64,000 bases of DNA, from assembly GCA_026874595.1 (NCBI GenBank), contig CM049311.1:69917453-69981452 (forward strand), written 5' to 3'. The number at the start of each line of letters is the position of its first letter. Positions within the stretch are counted from its first letter, which is position 1. The notes below the pieces were generated by a model. That model did not search any database, was not told where the DNA came from, and saw only the letters and a program-made list of their open reading frames with translations. The translations under genes were made by a program, and so were the position numbers. The DNA is from Sipunculus nudus. Taxonomy: Eukaryota > Annelida > Sipuncula > Golfingiida > Sipunculidae. Shown in pieces: positions 51,458 through 60,879 of the stretch.

Positions 51458-51805
51458 ATATATATATAATGTTTTAGTGATGGCCGTAAAACGAAAAATG
51501 ATTTGTTTACCTTTCCATTCATTTGCTCTTTTGCAGATCATGTCTTTCGAGTGTTTGTAGCCAGTGTCTGCCAAACAATCAAGAAAGACTTTGAAAAACT
51601 CTACCGTTGATTTCCGCTCTATTACTTTCAGCAGCCGTTCTGTCTGGTCTATGGGACATCTTTCATTCTCTATCCGCTCTTTTTCGTAACTTGTGATGAC
51701 TTGTTTTGAATATAATTTACTTAATAGTAAATTCTCTGGTAAGCGTATGGACTGAAGTAGTTCGTGGTAACAGACTTGTATGCTGTACTTGTATCTTTCC
51801 GCCAT
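37583..51805 (-). CDS. SAMD9: CARD-RFX-like-SAMD9-like protein, complete four-exon coding gene
   Basis: The coding sequence joins 51805-51511, 51123-50904, 43323-43202 and 42411-37583 on the minus strand and gives about 1821 residues. Every intron has GT-AG ends. The split codons are G|AG (Glu99), AG|A (Arg172) and G|TT (Val213), and the frame stays open throughout. Order of domains: CARD about 6-92, RFX-like winged helix about 100-182, linker to about 215, SAM about 233-301, Schlafen-like AlbA_2 about 345-490, SIR2-like region, P-loop at 876-885 with a Walker B-like strand at 931-941, TPR-like helices about 1240-1290, OB-like C-terminus and a lysine-rich tail. Vertebrate SAMD9/SAMD9L are antiviral and antiproliferative cytosolic proteins of about 1590 residues whose AlbA_2 domain cleaves tRNA. 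By inference this protein senses infection and signals through its CARD. It is a homologue, and one-to-one orthology is not claimed. The family assignment is firm; the exon joining is inferred from splice signals only. Confidence 0.85.
42412..43201 (-). other. Intron 3 of the SAMD9-like gene
   Basis: This 790-bp intron has donor GTAACT and acceptor TTCCTCTTTCCATTTCAG. It is AT-rich and I see no other gene or repeat in it. Confidence 0.7.
43202..43323 (-). CDS. Exon 3: end of winged helix and charged linker
   Basis: This short 122-bp exon is bounded by the acceptor CTAACAG at 43326-43324 and the donor GAAG|GTAACT at 43201-43200. It was missed by simple ORF reading because it lacks an ATG. It encodes Arg172 (third base), then CIVHGLASREKYLDALDAIN and a further 20 helical, charged residues ending in KKRTRE, then the first base of Val213. 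The opening HRCIVHGL would complete the wing of the RFX-like domain in exon 2, where RFX proteins have a Y-x-Y-x-G-[IL] ending. The rest is probably a helical linker to the SAM domain. A branch-point-like TTAACTAAC overlaps the acceptor. Confidence 0.7.
46100..47640 (+). repeat. 170-bp repeat family in intron 2, split by a MITE
   Basis: The units are like those at 1-1075, with palindrome AGGTCATCATGACCT at 46336-46350 and ggtcgcagtgacct near 47392. It ends with gctatagctcagat and agtcagcttagctga edges. The array is interrupted by the element at 46558-47155. Confidence 0.65.
46558..47155. mobile_element. GCGA-rich MITE with inverted termini
   Basis: The termini GTATCTCACTGGACTGCGAC and the inverse of CTGCGACAGCCCAGTGAGATAC-like sequence match over about 28 bases. 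The 598-bp interior is packed with gcga, tcgc and cgcgaa tetramers, unlike anything around it. No target duplication is clear and there is no transposase. It is nested in the 170-bp repeat family. Confidence 0.75.
48325..48545. repeat. GGTCCAGACC-rich repeat ending in a TA microsatellite
   Basis: The segment has multiple ggaccaaatcctgat, ggtccagacc and gattggtcc motifs, followed by a TA run at 48487-48542. A larger relative with the same order is at 63255-63770. Confidence 0.6.
48890..49915 (-). repeat. 170-bp repeat family, inverted array
   Basis: About six units lie in the opposite orientation to 46100-47640, including palindrome AGGTCATGGTGACCT at 49281-49295. It opens with agttgactgtaagttatctg and a gtccgtccg run near 49175. 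Confidence 0.65.
49922..50275 (+). other. Unrecognised 117-codon open frame inside intron 2
   Basis: The stretch from about 50000 to 50275 is open on both strands (117 codons on plus, 66 on minus) and richer in GC than its surroundings. The plus-strand peptide contains HLLTQGGLETYIEMQRAFDA, which has the amino-acid balance of real protein. I recognise no family. It could be a relic of a transposon or a chance frame. There are no clear splice signals to the host gene on the plus strand. Confidence 0.2.
50904..51123 (-). CDS. Exon 2: RFX-like winged-helix segment
   Basis: The acceptor TTATTATCTCAG precedes AGGAAATGG, and the donor is CATAG|GTAATT. Exon 2 adds 72 whole codons between split Glu99 and split Arg172. 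The peptide has EEQLIKWLKETY, then a second helix, then EACQRLWTVIPKAFQN and a wing rich in K, G and S. This matches the layout of the RFX DNA-binding winged helix (WL..NY, a middle helix, a recognition helix ending in xxFP-like, then a G-x-x-Y wing). In RFX proteins the fold binds X-box DNA. Here, next to a CARD, it could bind nucleic acid or serve as a scaffold. The phases fit the exons on both sides exactly, which is strong support for an internal exon. The RFX label itself is tentative. Confidence 0.7.
51158..51220. repeat. TA/GA compound microsatellite
   Basis: TA units run into GA units inside intron 1 of the SAMD9-like gene, about 35 bases from the exon 2 acceptor. Confidence 0.95.
51405..51469. 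repeat. TA/TG compound microsatellite
   Basis: This run of TA and TG units lies inside intron 1, about 40 bases past the exon 1 donor. Confidence 0.95.
51511..51805 (-). CDS. Exon 1: start codon and CARD domain
   Basis: This exon encodes 98 residues plus one base of codon 99. The helical pattern is typical of a death-fold CARD: YHELLQSI near residue 13, LLSKLYSKQVIT near residue 26, ERLLKVI near residue 56 and FFKVFLDCL near residue 69. CARDs pair with other CARDs to assemble caspase- or MAVS-like signalling platforms. The ATG at 51805 sits in a strong context (GCCATGG) and has an in-frame TAA two codons upstream, which fixes it as the start if no earlier exon contributes. The donor reads AAAG|GTAAAC, with G at 51510. 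TA and GA microsatellites lie just downstream in the intron. The fold assignment rests on reading the pattern, not on a profile search. Confidence 0.75.
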
Positions 51806-51839
51806 GGCTTATCAGCATCCCCTTGTATCCAGTTCATCC
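51806..51839 (-). other. Probable 5' untranslated part of exon 1
   Basis: A good acceptor (TTGTCTTTCAG) ends at 51840, directly upstream of the 34 bases before the start codon, which suggests an upstream non-coding exon. If so, an ATG at 51837 opens a 38-codon reading frame in another frame that overlaps the CARD start and ends near 51721. The more upstream exon and the promoter were not located; nothing distinctive was found between 51840 and 52798. Confidence 0.4.
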
Positions 51840-52855
51840 CTGAAAGACAACAGGTTTTTGGCGAATAACGCACCTTTGAGCAATATTCAGTGACAACAGC
51901 AAGATGGATCATGCTTCCCCTAGCTGTCACCTCTTCACACTGATTATTAATGTATTTTATAAACGCCTGATTTGGGAGTAAAATGAGAGAAACGTGACGG
52001 ATAAAATACAAAAGACCACTCTCGTAACTTTCAGTCGGGCTTCTACCCATCATCGAACTCATATATAACTCTCTGAAGTTAATTTTCAAAAGAGTACAGA
52101 TCAAAGCATTGATAACATGGGCTGTTTTCAGTGTACAATGTACGGCAAAATGGGGTCAAACTGTCCTCGGTCGTTAATTTTTTTCTGTACATGGTTTTAG
52201 GAACTGGTTTAACAGGTGAAATAGAGACGCTATCAAAAGTAGCGACCAACTACTTCTGTGCTTTGAATGAAGTACTAAAATATAAGTGCAATATATTTAG
52301 ATATATCTAATCAAACGCTCCATACCCAGTTTACAATTGTTCACATGATAACTTGAACTTTGATTCTCACGATAGCCATTACGTTTAAAATGGGTATTTT
52401 ACGTACATATGGCATTGTATTAAACATCTATGCCATGTGTTAATATGTAAGTTTGTATCAATGAAGAAAGAAAATTTGTCAGCGAATATTACCATCTGCC
52501 AATGACCAGCACAATGAAAATTACCTGACATGTTCGAAATTTGTTAAAAACATGAAAAATTATGGCGTGGCTTCACAAATCTTTTACATTGTGTGTTTCA
52601 TAACTGATACTGTCGCTAAGTCTATAATGTATACAAAAGTAGGTATGGTGGCCAAAATAATAATAAAAAAATCTAGATATATCAGGTTAAAAAAAAAGAG
52701 CTTTTGCACAGAGAAAATGGCAGGGCCAGAATACGATATATGCCATAGAAACCTTTGAGCAATACCAGCCAAGAGTAAACTATATTCTATAAAACTTAAC
52801 ATTCTACGGAAACGTATTGCTGCCACCTGGTGAAAGAAAAATAAATTATTTATCT

Positions 52856-53040
52856 AGTACATACGACATAGTATCTCGTACGTACGACATAGTATCTCGT
52901 GCGTACGACATAGTATCTCGTACGTGCGACATAATATCTCGTACGTACGACATATTATCTCGTACGTTCGACATTGTATCTCATACGTACGACATACTAT
53001 CTCGTACGTACGACATATTATCTCGTACGTACGACATAAT
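52856..53040 (+). repeat. 21-bp minisatellite in the left arm
   Basis: About nine units of tacgtacgacatagtatctc plus g. The unit is rich in the GTACGTAC palindrome. Because 21 is a multiple of three it reads as an open heptapeptide repeat, which is not evidence for a protein. Confidence 0.9.
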
Positions 53041-53108
53041 TAATCTTACGCATCTGATTCACAGAATACACAACAGGCCAACTGATATATGTATAAGCAA
53101 TATGTATA

Positions 53109-53864
53109 TCTAATACTTATAAAAGGAATTCGGTTCACGTTTGTTCGCAATGTTCTCTAAAACCGCGTTGTGTACAATAACGCTTGCTTTCAATGAGGGA
53201 TTTGACCCACGTGCGTGGTCAGTAAGAAAGAAAAACACGTGTTTCTCGCTTTATGAAATGGAGAGTTCAACCCAGGATTAATGTCAAAACCTAATTCAAG
53301 GTCCCAATTTCAGGAACAGGGCTGGGGTGGTGGCAGGGGTTTCAGGCCTAATTATTTGTCTGAAACGATGAAAAAAAGGTTGCGGTGGCTGAAAATGGGA
53401 TACGGACCCCCGGCATGGAGTCCCGCTGGGTCCGCTTCTGCTACTTACGATGTATGCATATTTCTGTTTCCTTCTTTAGGAACAGTTTCCTTGCTAAGTA
53501 TATTTTATTAATCTTTCATGTGTTCCTCGCATCAACCTATTCTTTATACGTCCAACGATAGAAACCAGTCAAATATCAACGAAACACTGTATGCCTCCGC
53601 GGATCATTCCGGTTCGCAATATAAACCATCACTGACCAGGTCTTCAAGGTAAACATACCGGGGTATGATTTTTGCCACGAGCACAGTGCCACAAAATAAC
53701 AGTAAAAATATATTTGTACATATCGTATTCCGAGAGTATCCCACTAAAAATCTATATTTTCTTTTAACTTTTATACTAAAAAATGAGCCAACATTCAATA
53801 TCTCAGTATATATATATCTCCCAAACCCCGGTAAAAAGCCCGGTATACCGGGTTTATCAGCTAG
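53109..53864 (+). mobile_element. Non-autonomous Helitron, 756 bp, with empty site in the other arm
   Basis: It begins TCTAATACTTATAAAAGG after a host A (53108) and ends CTAG before a host T (53865). A 14-bp GC-rich palindrome CCCGGTATACCGGG (53839-53852) lies 8 bases before CTAG. These are the textbook Helitron ends. The right arm of the surrounding foldback shows the uninterrupted sequence (aatatgtata joined to tgttaaataatg). No Rep-helicase is encoded. Confidence 0.9.
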
Positions 53865-54772
53865 TGTTAAATAATGCGTGTTCGTACCCTAACTACACAA
53901 CATCTTCACCTTGCAAATCGTCGGAACACCTTTGATAAGAAAAAAAATACATATGTTTATTTATGTATTTATTTACTTATTTATTTAATTATTTATACCA
54001 TAAATTTAAATGCTATTCGATTTATCATTGTTTCTTTGTGTCTAGGTTTCGGAAATATTTCAAGGAAATGAAATTGATCAAATCGTCAAATCGTTGTTTG
54101 CCAGTCATATACAGAACTTTTATTTTTTAAATAGGTAATTAAATTCTGTTAGCAGTGTAAAATGTTAAAATGATGAGCCTGTCATAATATTAATAAGAAA
54201 AAATTATTGCCTTTGCCAAATTGAAACTACCTTTATGAGAAGGAAAGTTTCGAACAAGAGGTACAGCTAACAAATAGCCTGATTGCAAGTAATTGAGAAT
54301 GGATATATGGGGGAGAGGTTTCTTATATTCCAAAACTGATCTGTATAAGAACTAGATTTATGACATAACGCACAGTGTCACTCGCCCTACTGTAAACGGC
54401 ACGAATCAAGCACTTCGTTTTATAATATATAAATCAGGAACCTCTCCTTACGGGTATCTCTGTATTACAGACACCTCTATATTGACACTCAAGGTTCATA
54501 TTCTTATGTAATAATATGTGTTTTGGCTCACGTTATTAACTCATTTTTGCTGAATGCGAAAGTTGTTCAGCAAATCCATGCCGATACACGGGCTGAATAT
54601 CTCATCTTATTATGGTTCTATGTGTGAGTAAACACAGTGCACCTTTGTCTGTTTACTATAACAAGACCGCGTGACCAGAAGCAATATCTTAGTCTAGCAC
54701 ACGCGACAATTATAAAAAAAGAGAAGAGACATGAACGAAAAAACACCAGGTGGCGTGAGCGCTGTTTGTTTT

Positions 54773-55023
54773 TCCTCATTGATTGCGCCCGGGGCAAGTT
54801 TTTTCCACTTGTATACAGGAGAAAGCAAACGAAGAACGAAATATTGAAAGATACCGTAATAGTTTAAGGAGACTAAATTGTATTTCGTTTATACTCAAAA
54901 TACCTGCATGGTTTGTAAACTGTAAATAGGTCCCTTTTTTTCATTTAAACTCTCTACTATACAATCGTGTCTCTCTCTCGCTCTTTCTCTCTCTCTCTGT
55001 CTATATATATATATATATACATT

Positions 55024-55068
<45 letters not shown>

Positions 55069-55307
55069 AGTTTGAAAGCCTTGGGATATAATACCAGCGC
55101 TGGGTTAGAATGGCTCAGACGGTGGATACTAATAATGTCATTAGTAATACATGTAATGTCTATCAGAGGTTCTTCTTTACCAGATAAAATATCCCGACAT
55201 GTGCAAGGAACACAATTAGTTATTGTTACTTGCGGGGGATTCCTATGTTTATATGGCAAATTTGAAATGGAAATAAAATTTAGAAACGAGACCAATCGTT
55301 TAGAAAC
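54773..55307. other. Spacer of the foldback element
   Basis: It contains a CT run, a TA run (about 55003-55018) and a GT run (about 55029-55065), then about 240 bp of unique sequence. No gene is recognised. Confidence 0.6.
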
Positions 55308-56458
55308 GAGACAAACAGAGCGCTCACGCCACCTAGTGGTTGTACAGCATCAATTCACTATTCAAGGGTTTTCAAGCTTCTCTAGGTGTTTCTTCTTTCA
55401 TGTTTCTCTTCTTATTTATAATTGTCCCATGTGCGCGACCAAGATCTTTCCTCTGGTCCTTCTTATGTAAACACTTTATAGACACTTAAAGAGGTTCTGT
55501 AATACAGAGATGCCCATTAGGAGAGGTTCATGATTCATTTATTATGAAACGAAGTGCTTGATCCCATAAGTTGAACTTCATGCCGTTTACAGAAGGGCGA
55601 GTTACACGTACATGTACCACATACAAGATCTTATACCAATCCGCAAATGAGACAAATCTGGGGTGTAGATTTTACCACCACTTTAGCCTGACATATTAGG
55701 TTAAGACTTATTTTAGAATTTCGTAATCTTCTGTCACAGATAAATCGCACGTCCATGAGTGATAATTTTTTTTTTTTTATATTTTTTTATAATTTAATCC
55801 AAAATAAAAATTATACGTACCCCATTAAATGGATTGTTGTCTGTTCAGCTACCAACCAATCATATTAATGGATGTATATGCATTAAATAGTTTAAATGAT
55901 CAACTACACGTTGCGTTATGTATAAATCTAGTTCTTAGAAAGATCAGTTTACAATATTAGAAACCTGCCCCACAAATATCCATTCTCTGTTGCTTAAAAT
56001 CAGGCTATTTTGGAGATGTAACTCTTGTCCGAACCCTTCTTTCTCCAAAAAGTAGTTTCAGTTTGGCAAAGGAAAGATTTGTTTTTTATTAACATTATGA
56101 CAGGCTCACTATGATAACATCAAATACTACTAACATTATTTAATCACCTGTCTTAAAATAAGAGTTCTGTATATGACTGTCAGACAACGATTTGATGCAT
56201 ATTTCGCTTGCTTGAAATAAAACAGAAACCTGGACACACAAAATAATGTGAATCGAATAGCATTTAAATATATACTATAAATAAATAGATATATGTAAGT
56301 GTTTGTGTTGATTTCAACGGTGGTCCAGCGGTTTGCAAGTAGGTGTAGATGTTGTATATAAAGTTAATGTGAAAACATACATTATTTAACATATACATAT
56401 TGCTTATACATATATCTGTTGGCATGTAGTCTGGTCTATGAATCAGATCCGTAAGATT

Positions 56459-56567
56459 TATTATGTCGTACGTACGAAATAATATGTCGTACGTACGTGA
56501 TAGTATGTCGTACGTACGAGATAATATGTCGTACGTACGAGATAGTATGTCGTACGTACGAGATAAA
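56459..56567 (-). repeat. 21-bp minisatellite in the right arm
   Basis: It has about five units, inverted relative to 52856-53040. The two arrays differ in copy number. Confidence 0.9.
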
Positions 56568-56618
56568 TAATTTATTTTTCCTTTTACAAGGTGGCAGCAA
56601 TACGCTTCCGTAACATTC

Positions 56619-57151
56619 ATCGCTGACCAAGTTCACTTTTTTACATCATAGTGTAGTCGCTCATTACAAATTCCCAATCCCGTTGGAACTGAATGCCCAA
56701 AATGAGATTGCACTTGTTTTCAGTTCATTTAGATGTAAGATGATGGAAAAAATTGGGTAACAAATTTTATAAACCCCCTGACCCCAAAAATTCAAAGATG
56801 GCCGCCATCATAATAAAAATAGATATTGCTTTGATATTGTAACTATCGCATCAAAATGAATAATATTGGATCGATTTATAAGATTTTGAATGTGCACTGG
56901 TAAAACCAACTACTCCAGGAGCTGTCCAGAGGTTAGGGAGGGTATTCAAGGTCAAGGTCAGTCTTATTTACCAACTTTCGATCTTAAGAATAACATTAGA
57001 CATCTTGGGTACTACGCCGTCATATATTATGTAATATGTTTTTTTCAATAGTCAACAGTATTAATAATTGACTTGGCAGAATAATATATCATAGGGACAA
57101 TATTAAAAATACATCACACTAAAATAGTGTCATATGGTTTTCAAATGGACC
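56619..57151. other. Stretch without recognised features
   Basis: A short aagatggccgccatca motif at about 56797 resembles repeats near 60380-60550. Nothing else was found. Confidence 0.4.
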
Positions 57152-57603
57152 TTAAAGGTGCCCATTCACCTACATTTTGAAAGAGAAATTGTGATTTCTG
57201 GTTTCTCTGTGTGTATATTAATGATCGAAAGGTAATTATGGTTTTAGAAAGTTCTTATAATACCTCCGTGAAGGCTGTATTAACTTGTTTATTAATAACA
57301 TGTTTGTAAACACAGCAATGTTGACAAAAGGGGATAAAAATGTAACCTAACATGGTATGTGGCGTATTTGCGGAAGCACAAAAGGTTATTTGTTGCAAAA
57401 CGCCATTTGTCCGACTTGCTGTCCAATGCCATTGTTGAATTTGTTTTATTTTGGCGGGCCCCCACATATTATACACATGTTGGTATAAACAAAACAAGCA
57501 CCCTGTGTGCGTGATATCAACGTTTTCTGGCCTATTTTGAATAAAATCTCCAAGGGATTACCTTTAGTTTATAAAGGTCAGAAAGGTGATTTTGCCCCTT
57601 TAA
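57152..57603. mobile_element. TTAA-flanked MITE, 452 bp
   Basis: TTAA at both ends encloses inverted termini AGGTGCCCATTCACCT and (inverse) AGGGGCAAAATCACCT. TTAA targets fit piggyBac or Kolobok-type elements. No transposase is present. Confidence 0.6.
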
Positions 57604-59230
57604 AAATGAAATTGATGTACGTGTTACATATTTCACATATTGCTGATTCTCTGTTGATTTATTGCTTAGTATCAATCGTCAACAGTATTAATGTGAAACA
57701 TCGATTTTGATATCAATTTATGTGGTTAGTAAAAAAAAGATTAAAACAGCCTTATAGATCCTGATACAGGAACAACCTATGGCATGTAAACTATTCCAGA
57801 CGCCTGGTACATTTCGAGGAGCATTAGAAATATTTTTCAGAATATCTTTTGAGTTTACCTGAATTTAGGCGGGAATAGGTCAGCTATCATTGTAATTGTC
57901 ATAAAAAAGATGGCAATAGTAAAACAGAAAAATATGCTGCCCTGACAAACGAAGACAACACATCTTCATACATGTACTTTTAAGAACCCCGTAGGTTAAT
58001 GTCGGATAATCGGGACCAAGCACCTCAAGATTAAGTTACCACTACCACGGATGATAATTTCAGGAATTACTATCAGGTCTGAATCGACAAGAAGATGCGC
58101 GTGCTTGGAAAACCAGAATGCCACAGCAGCTGGTTATAAGATACGCTTAGAACGTATTCGAATAATACTGAGATGGACAGAGGAATATATAACATAAGGA
58201 TAATTGTTTCAAATGACCATATATATGTATGTAGGCACAGCAATGCCTGAAAGACGGTCAGTGGAAACATCGGAATACTTATTTTTCTGCTACAGTCCTA
58301 TAAATTCTTTGGTGAAACGTTGACCATGCAGCTACGGTGGCCGATGAAGCTGTGTGCATGTTGGTAATATCGTTGGTAATATCGGGGGATAAAAGACATT
58401 GCCATTAAAAAATATTTTGAAATCAATTGTCAATTCATGAATCAAAACACCTGTAATAAACACGGTAGTATAATCGAATGATAAAAGCCTCAAACGTATT
58501 CTTCCCATCGTTTCTCTGTGCACACGATATAAAAACCTTGATATAAATAATGCCTCCTGAATTGGGAGTAAGTTTTAAATATGCATTTTAAAGAGGAATA
58601 TTTTGAGGCATTATTCACATAAGAAATATTTGGATTTTCTGCTCCACAACTATTATTCCATTAAATGTCTTTGGATAATGTGGTTAAACCTTAGTGGGAC
58701 TTAGCTTTAATATTTATATTTTTACAAGTTAATACTGCACGGTCCATACATTCAATTGTTGATTCATGTGTTTCCAAGTTAACCACTCATAAAATATCAA
58801 CAAAATTTAATTTTCATGGTAAAATAATTGATCTGGAAGTCTATGTTTAACTTTGCAAATTTAAAGACTTCTGCAGTCTAGGCAGATTACATGTATAAGA
58901 ATAACAGCCGACACCAACCCAGACTGGGCGCCCTGCAGACTAACGGGAAGGCTCTGCCTCACTCAGACATGAGTGCAATTTGAGGATCTATACCCTGGTG
59001 TAATGACCACGCAGAATGCAATTAAGGAAAGATCCCCTTACTAAGTATACAAATATTTAGATGTTATCTTAACGGAGCAAATCACACAAGCGTCAATAAA
59101 TAATTTAATTGATGGGGAATTAAAATGAAATCTGAAAAAAATTACGAATAAATGGGAAAAGAATCAAATGATATGAGAGGTGTTGGCGCTCAACGGGCCG
59201 GGAGGGGGGGGGGGGGCAGTTTTCACCACT
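57604..59230. other. Stretch without recognised genes
   Basis: AT-rich with no supported gene. About 58900-59030 has a GC-richer segment (agactgggcgccctgcagac) that may be an old SINE-like relic. A G tract lies near 59205. Confidence 0.4.
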
Positions 59231-59299
59231 GGAAACAGCTGATGGTTTACATTATTATGGCATTTGCATCCCCTGGTTGATGCACACTCGACAGTGATT

Positions 59300-59605
59300 C
59301 CATCCAGGCGTAATGGAAAGGTCGTGCCCAACGGCCGTGTTTTTAACTCACAAACGAGTGCGCCTTTCGGGGGATCCTCGATGGTATGACCCAGCAATGG
59401 GGATGATTTCGCACCCAGGACCCGCAGGTGCAATGGGGCTTGGTGAACGCCAGAATATAAAATGAGAGGAAGCGTGTGATACTGCTCTGTCACCTAGTCC
59501 GAAACCAGAATAGAAATCTGCAGATGCACTTATATGTAGTTAAGTTGACATTAAAACATGGAGGCGGCTACCCCTACCAAAAAACAATTATTAAAAAAGG
59601 GTCCA
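59300..59605 (+). mobile_element. SINE fragment, fourth copy, plus orientation
   Basis: Body and tail of the SINE family are present (cgcctttcggggga, atgacccagcaatgggga, ctgcagatgcact). The tRNA-like head is missing or too diverged to read. Confidence 0.65.
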
Positions 59606-60079
59606 TCCGTGGTGTTGGCCTTTATCCCGGATCTACATGGTTCGTTTTATCCAACAGGTGTAGCGTAGAGATATTTGTATTCCTGTAATGTGCAAACTTT
59701 CCTTTAGGAATAATGCGTACTCATATGCCATTTTACATATGCAGATGTGCCTTCGTTAGGTGAATTGATGTGGCTGATTAGTTTTTTGTGTGCATTTTTT
59801 GTCTCTTTTTAGCTTTTAGAAGTACCTTCTCTATAACTTCTAACAATTAGACCTGTTTCAGCTCATATTCAGATAAATTATATAGAAATATAAAATATCC
59901 AGACAACGGTTTCTAATGATCCACTTGTTCTACAAGGTACATGTAATAGTTTAATATGACATGAATATTTCTGAATCAAGACCACCAACAAGGCTTTTGG
60001 AATCTTGGAATCTTTCATATAACCACATAAATTGATTCTAAATGTTTGTTTTGTTGTAATATGGTAGGCACCTAGACCA

Positions 60080-60800
60080 TGTAGTACTACTATAAAGAAT
60101 CAGCAATATAAAAAAAAAATATATCACGAGCATCAATTTCATAAGGTCTATTTCCTTTTGATCACCATATCACATAACATATGACAGTGTAGTGCCCAAT
60201 ATAATTTTATGCTTAAAAATATTAGTACATACATTTGACTTCGATCTTGCGTACCTCCTGTGAACTTCCGACAACTACTGGTTAGTAACAATTAAAAGAA
60301 CACATAAAAATAGTATAAATTGATCCAATTATCTAATATTATTACGTCTTATCATTATCTCTATGTTAAGATTGCCATGGTGGCCCTTTTGGATTCCCTT
60401 GGGTTAAAGAGCACATAAAAACTCCTTTTAGTTGCAATCGACAGGACACATTAAAAAACGTAGAAAATCGATCCAATATCATTAGGTTTTAAGCGACAGT
60501 TACAGTATAATAGCATTTTCTCTATTTTAAGACTGCAGTGGTGGCCATCTTAGATTCCTTGGGGTCACAGGGTTCATAAAAATAAATATAACCTGCATTC
60601 ATTCATCAGCTTAAGTGCAAATAAAATGAAAGTCAGCACTCTCTTATTAAATTCCTAAGAAACTGTTCTGTTACACGTGCTAGTACACTATATCCCCAAC
60701 TTTAATAATTCCCCAGGGTGAAGGCGACCATTTTGGATTTTCGGTATTAGAGAATCTGAAAATTTGTCATCTAACATTTCCATTAGTTTATATCCTGTTT
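60080..60800. repeat. Diverged ~165-bp units with GGTGGCCATCTTGGATTCC-like motif
   Basis: Units near 60360 and 60520 share taagattgccatggtggcc and ttggattccnttggg-like segments. A third, weaker unit is near 60715. Non-coding. The stretch 59606-60080 shows nothing. Confidence 0.5.
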
Positions 60801-60879
60801 AGGCTAAATCATTCATTTTCGCAATTTGGTCATCAAATTCCTACGGAAAACATCCCCGTCTACACTATCAAGTCGCAGG

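Larger units (their letters stand above)
51124..51510 (-). other. Intron 1 of the SAMD9-like gene with microsatellites
   Basis: This 387-bp intron contains a TA run followed by a GA run at about 51158-51220, and a TA/TG run at about 51405-51469. The run at 51158-51194 lies close to the acceptor and may vary in length between individuals. Confidence 0.65.
52799..56618. mobile_element. 3.8-kb foldback element with 6-bp target duplication
   Basis: The element spans 52805-56612, flanked by ACATTC at 52799-52804 and 56613-56618. Ends read TACGGAAACGTATTGCTGCC and its inverse with one mismatch. The left arm runs to about 54772 and the right arm from about 55308, each about 1.2-1.3 kb once the inserted Helitron is removed, with a spacer of about 535 bp. 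The arms are diverged (visibly many mismatches and indels). There is no transposase frame, so it is non-autonomous. A 6-bp duplication does not settle the superfamily. Confidence 0.85.

Noticed and set aside
51840-52104. An upstream coding exon (the 127-codon frame ending at 51721)
   Set aside because: It is in a different frame from the CARD, has no recognised domain, and is crossed by a good acceptor at 51840.
52817-53113. A repetitive protein with YDIVSRT heptads
   Set aside because: It is a 21-bp minisatellite in a transposon arm; the open frame follows from the period.
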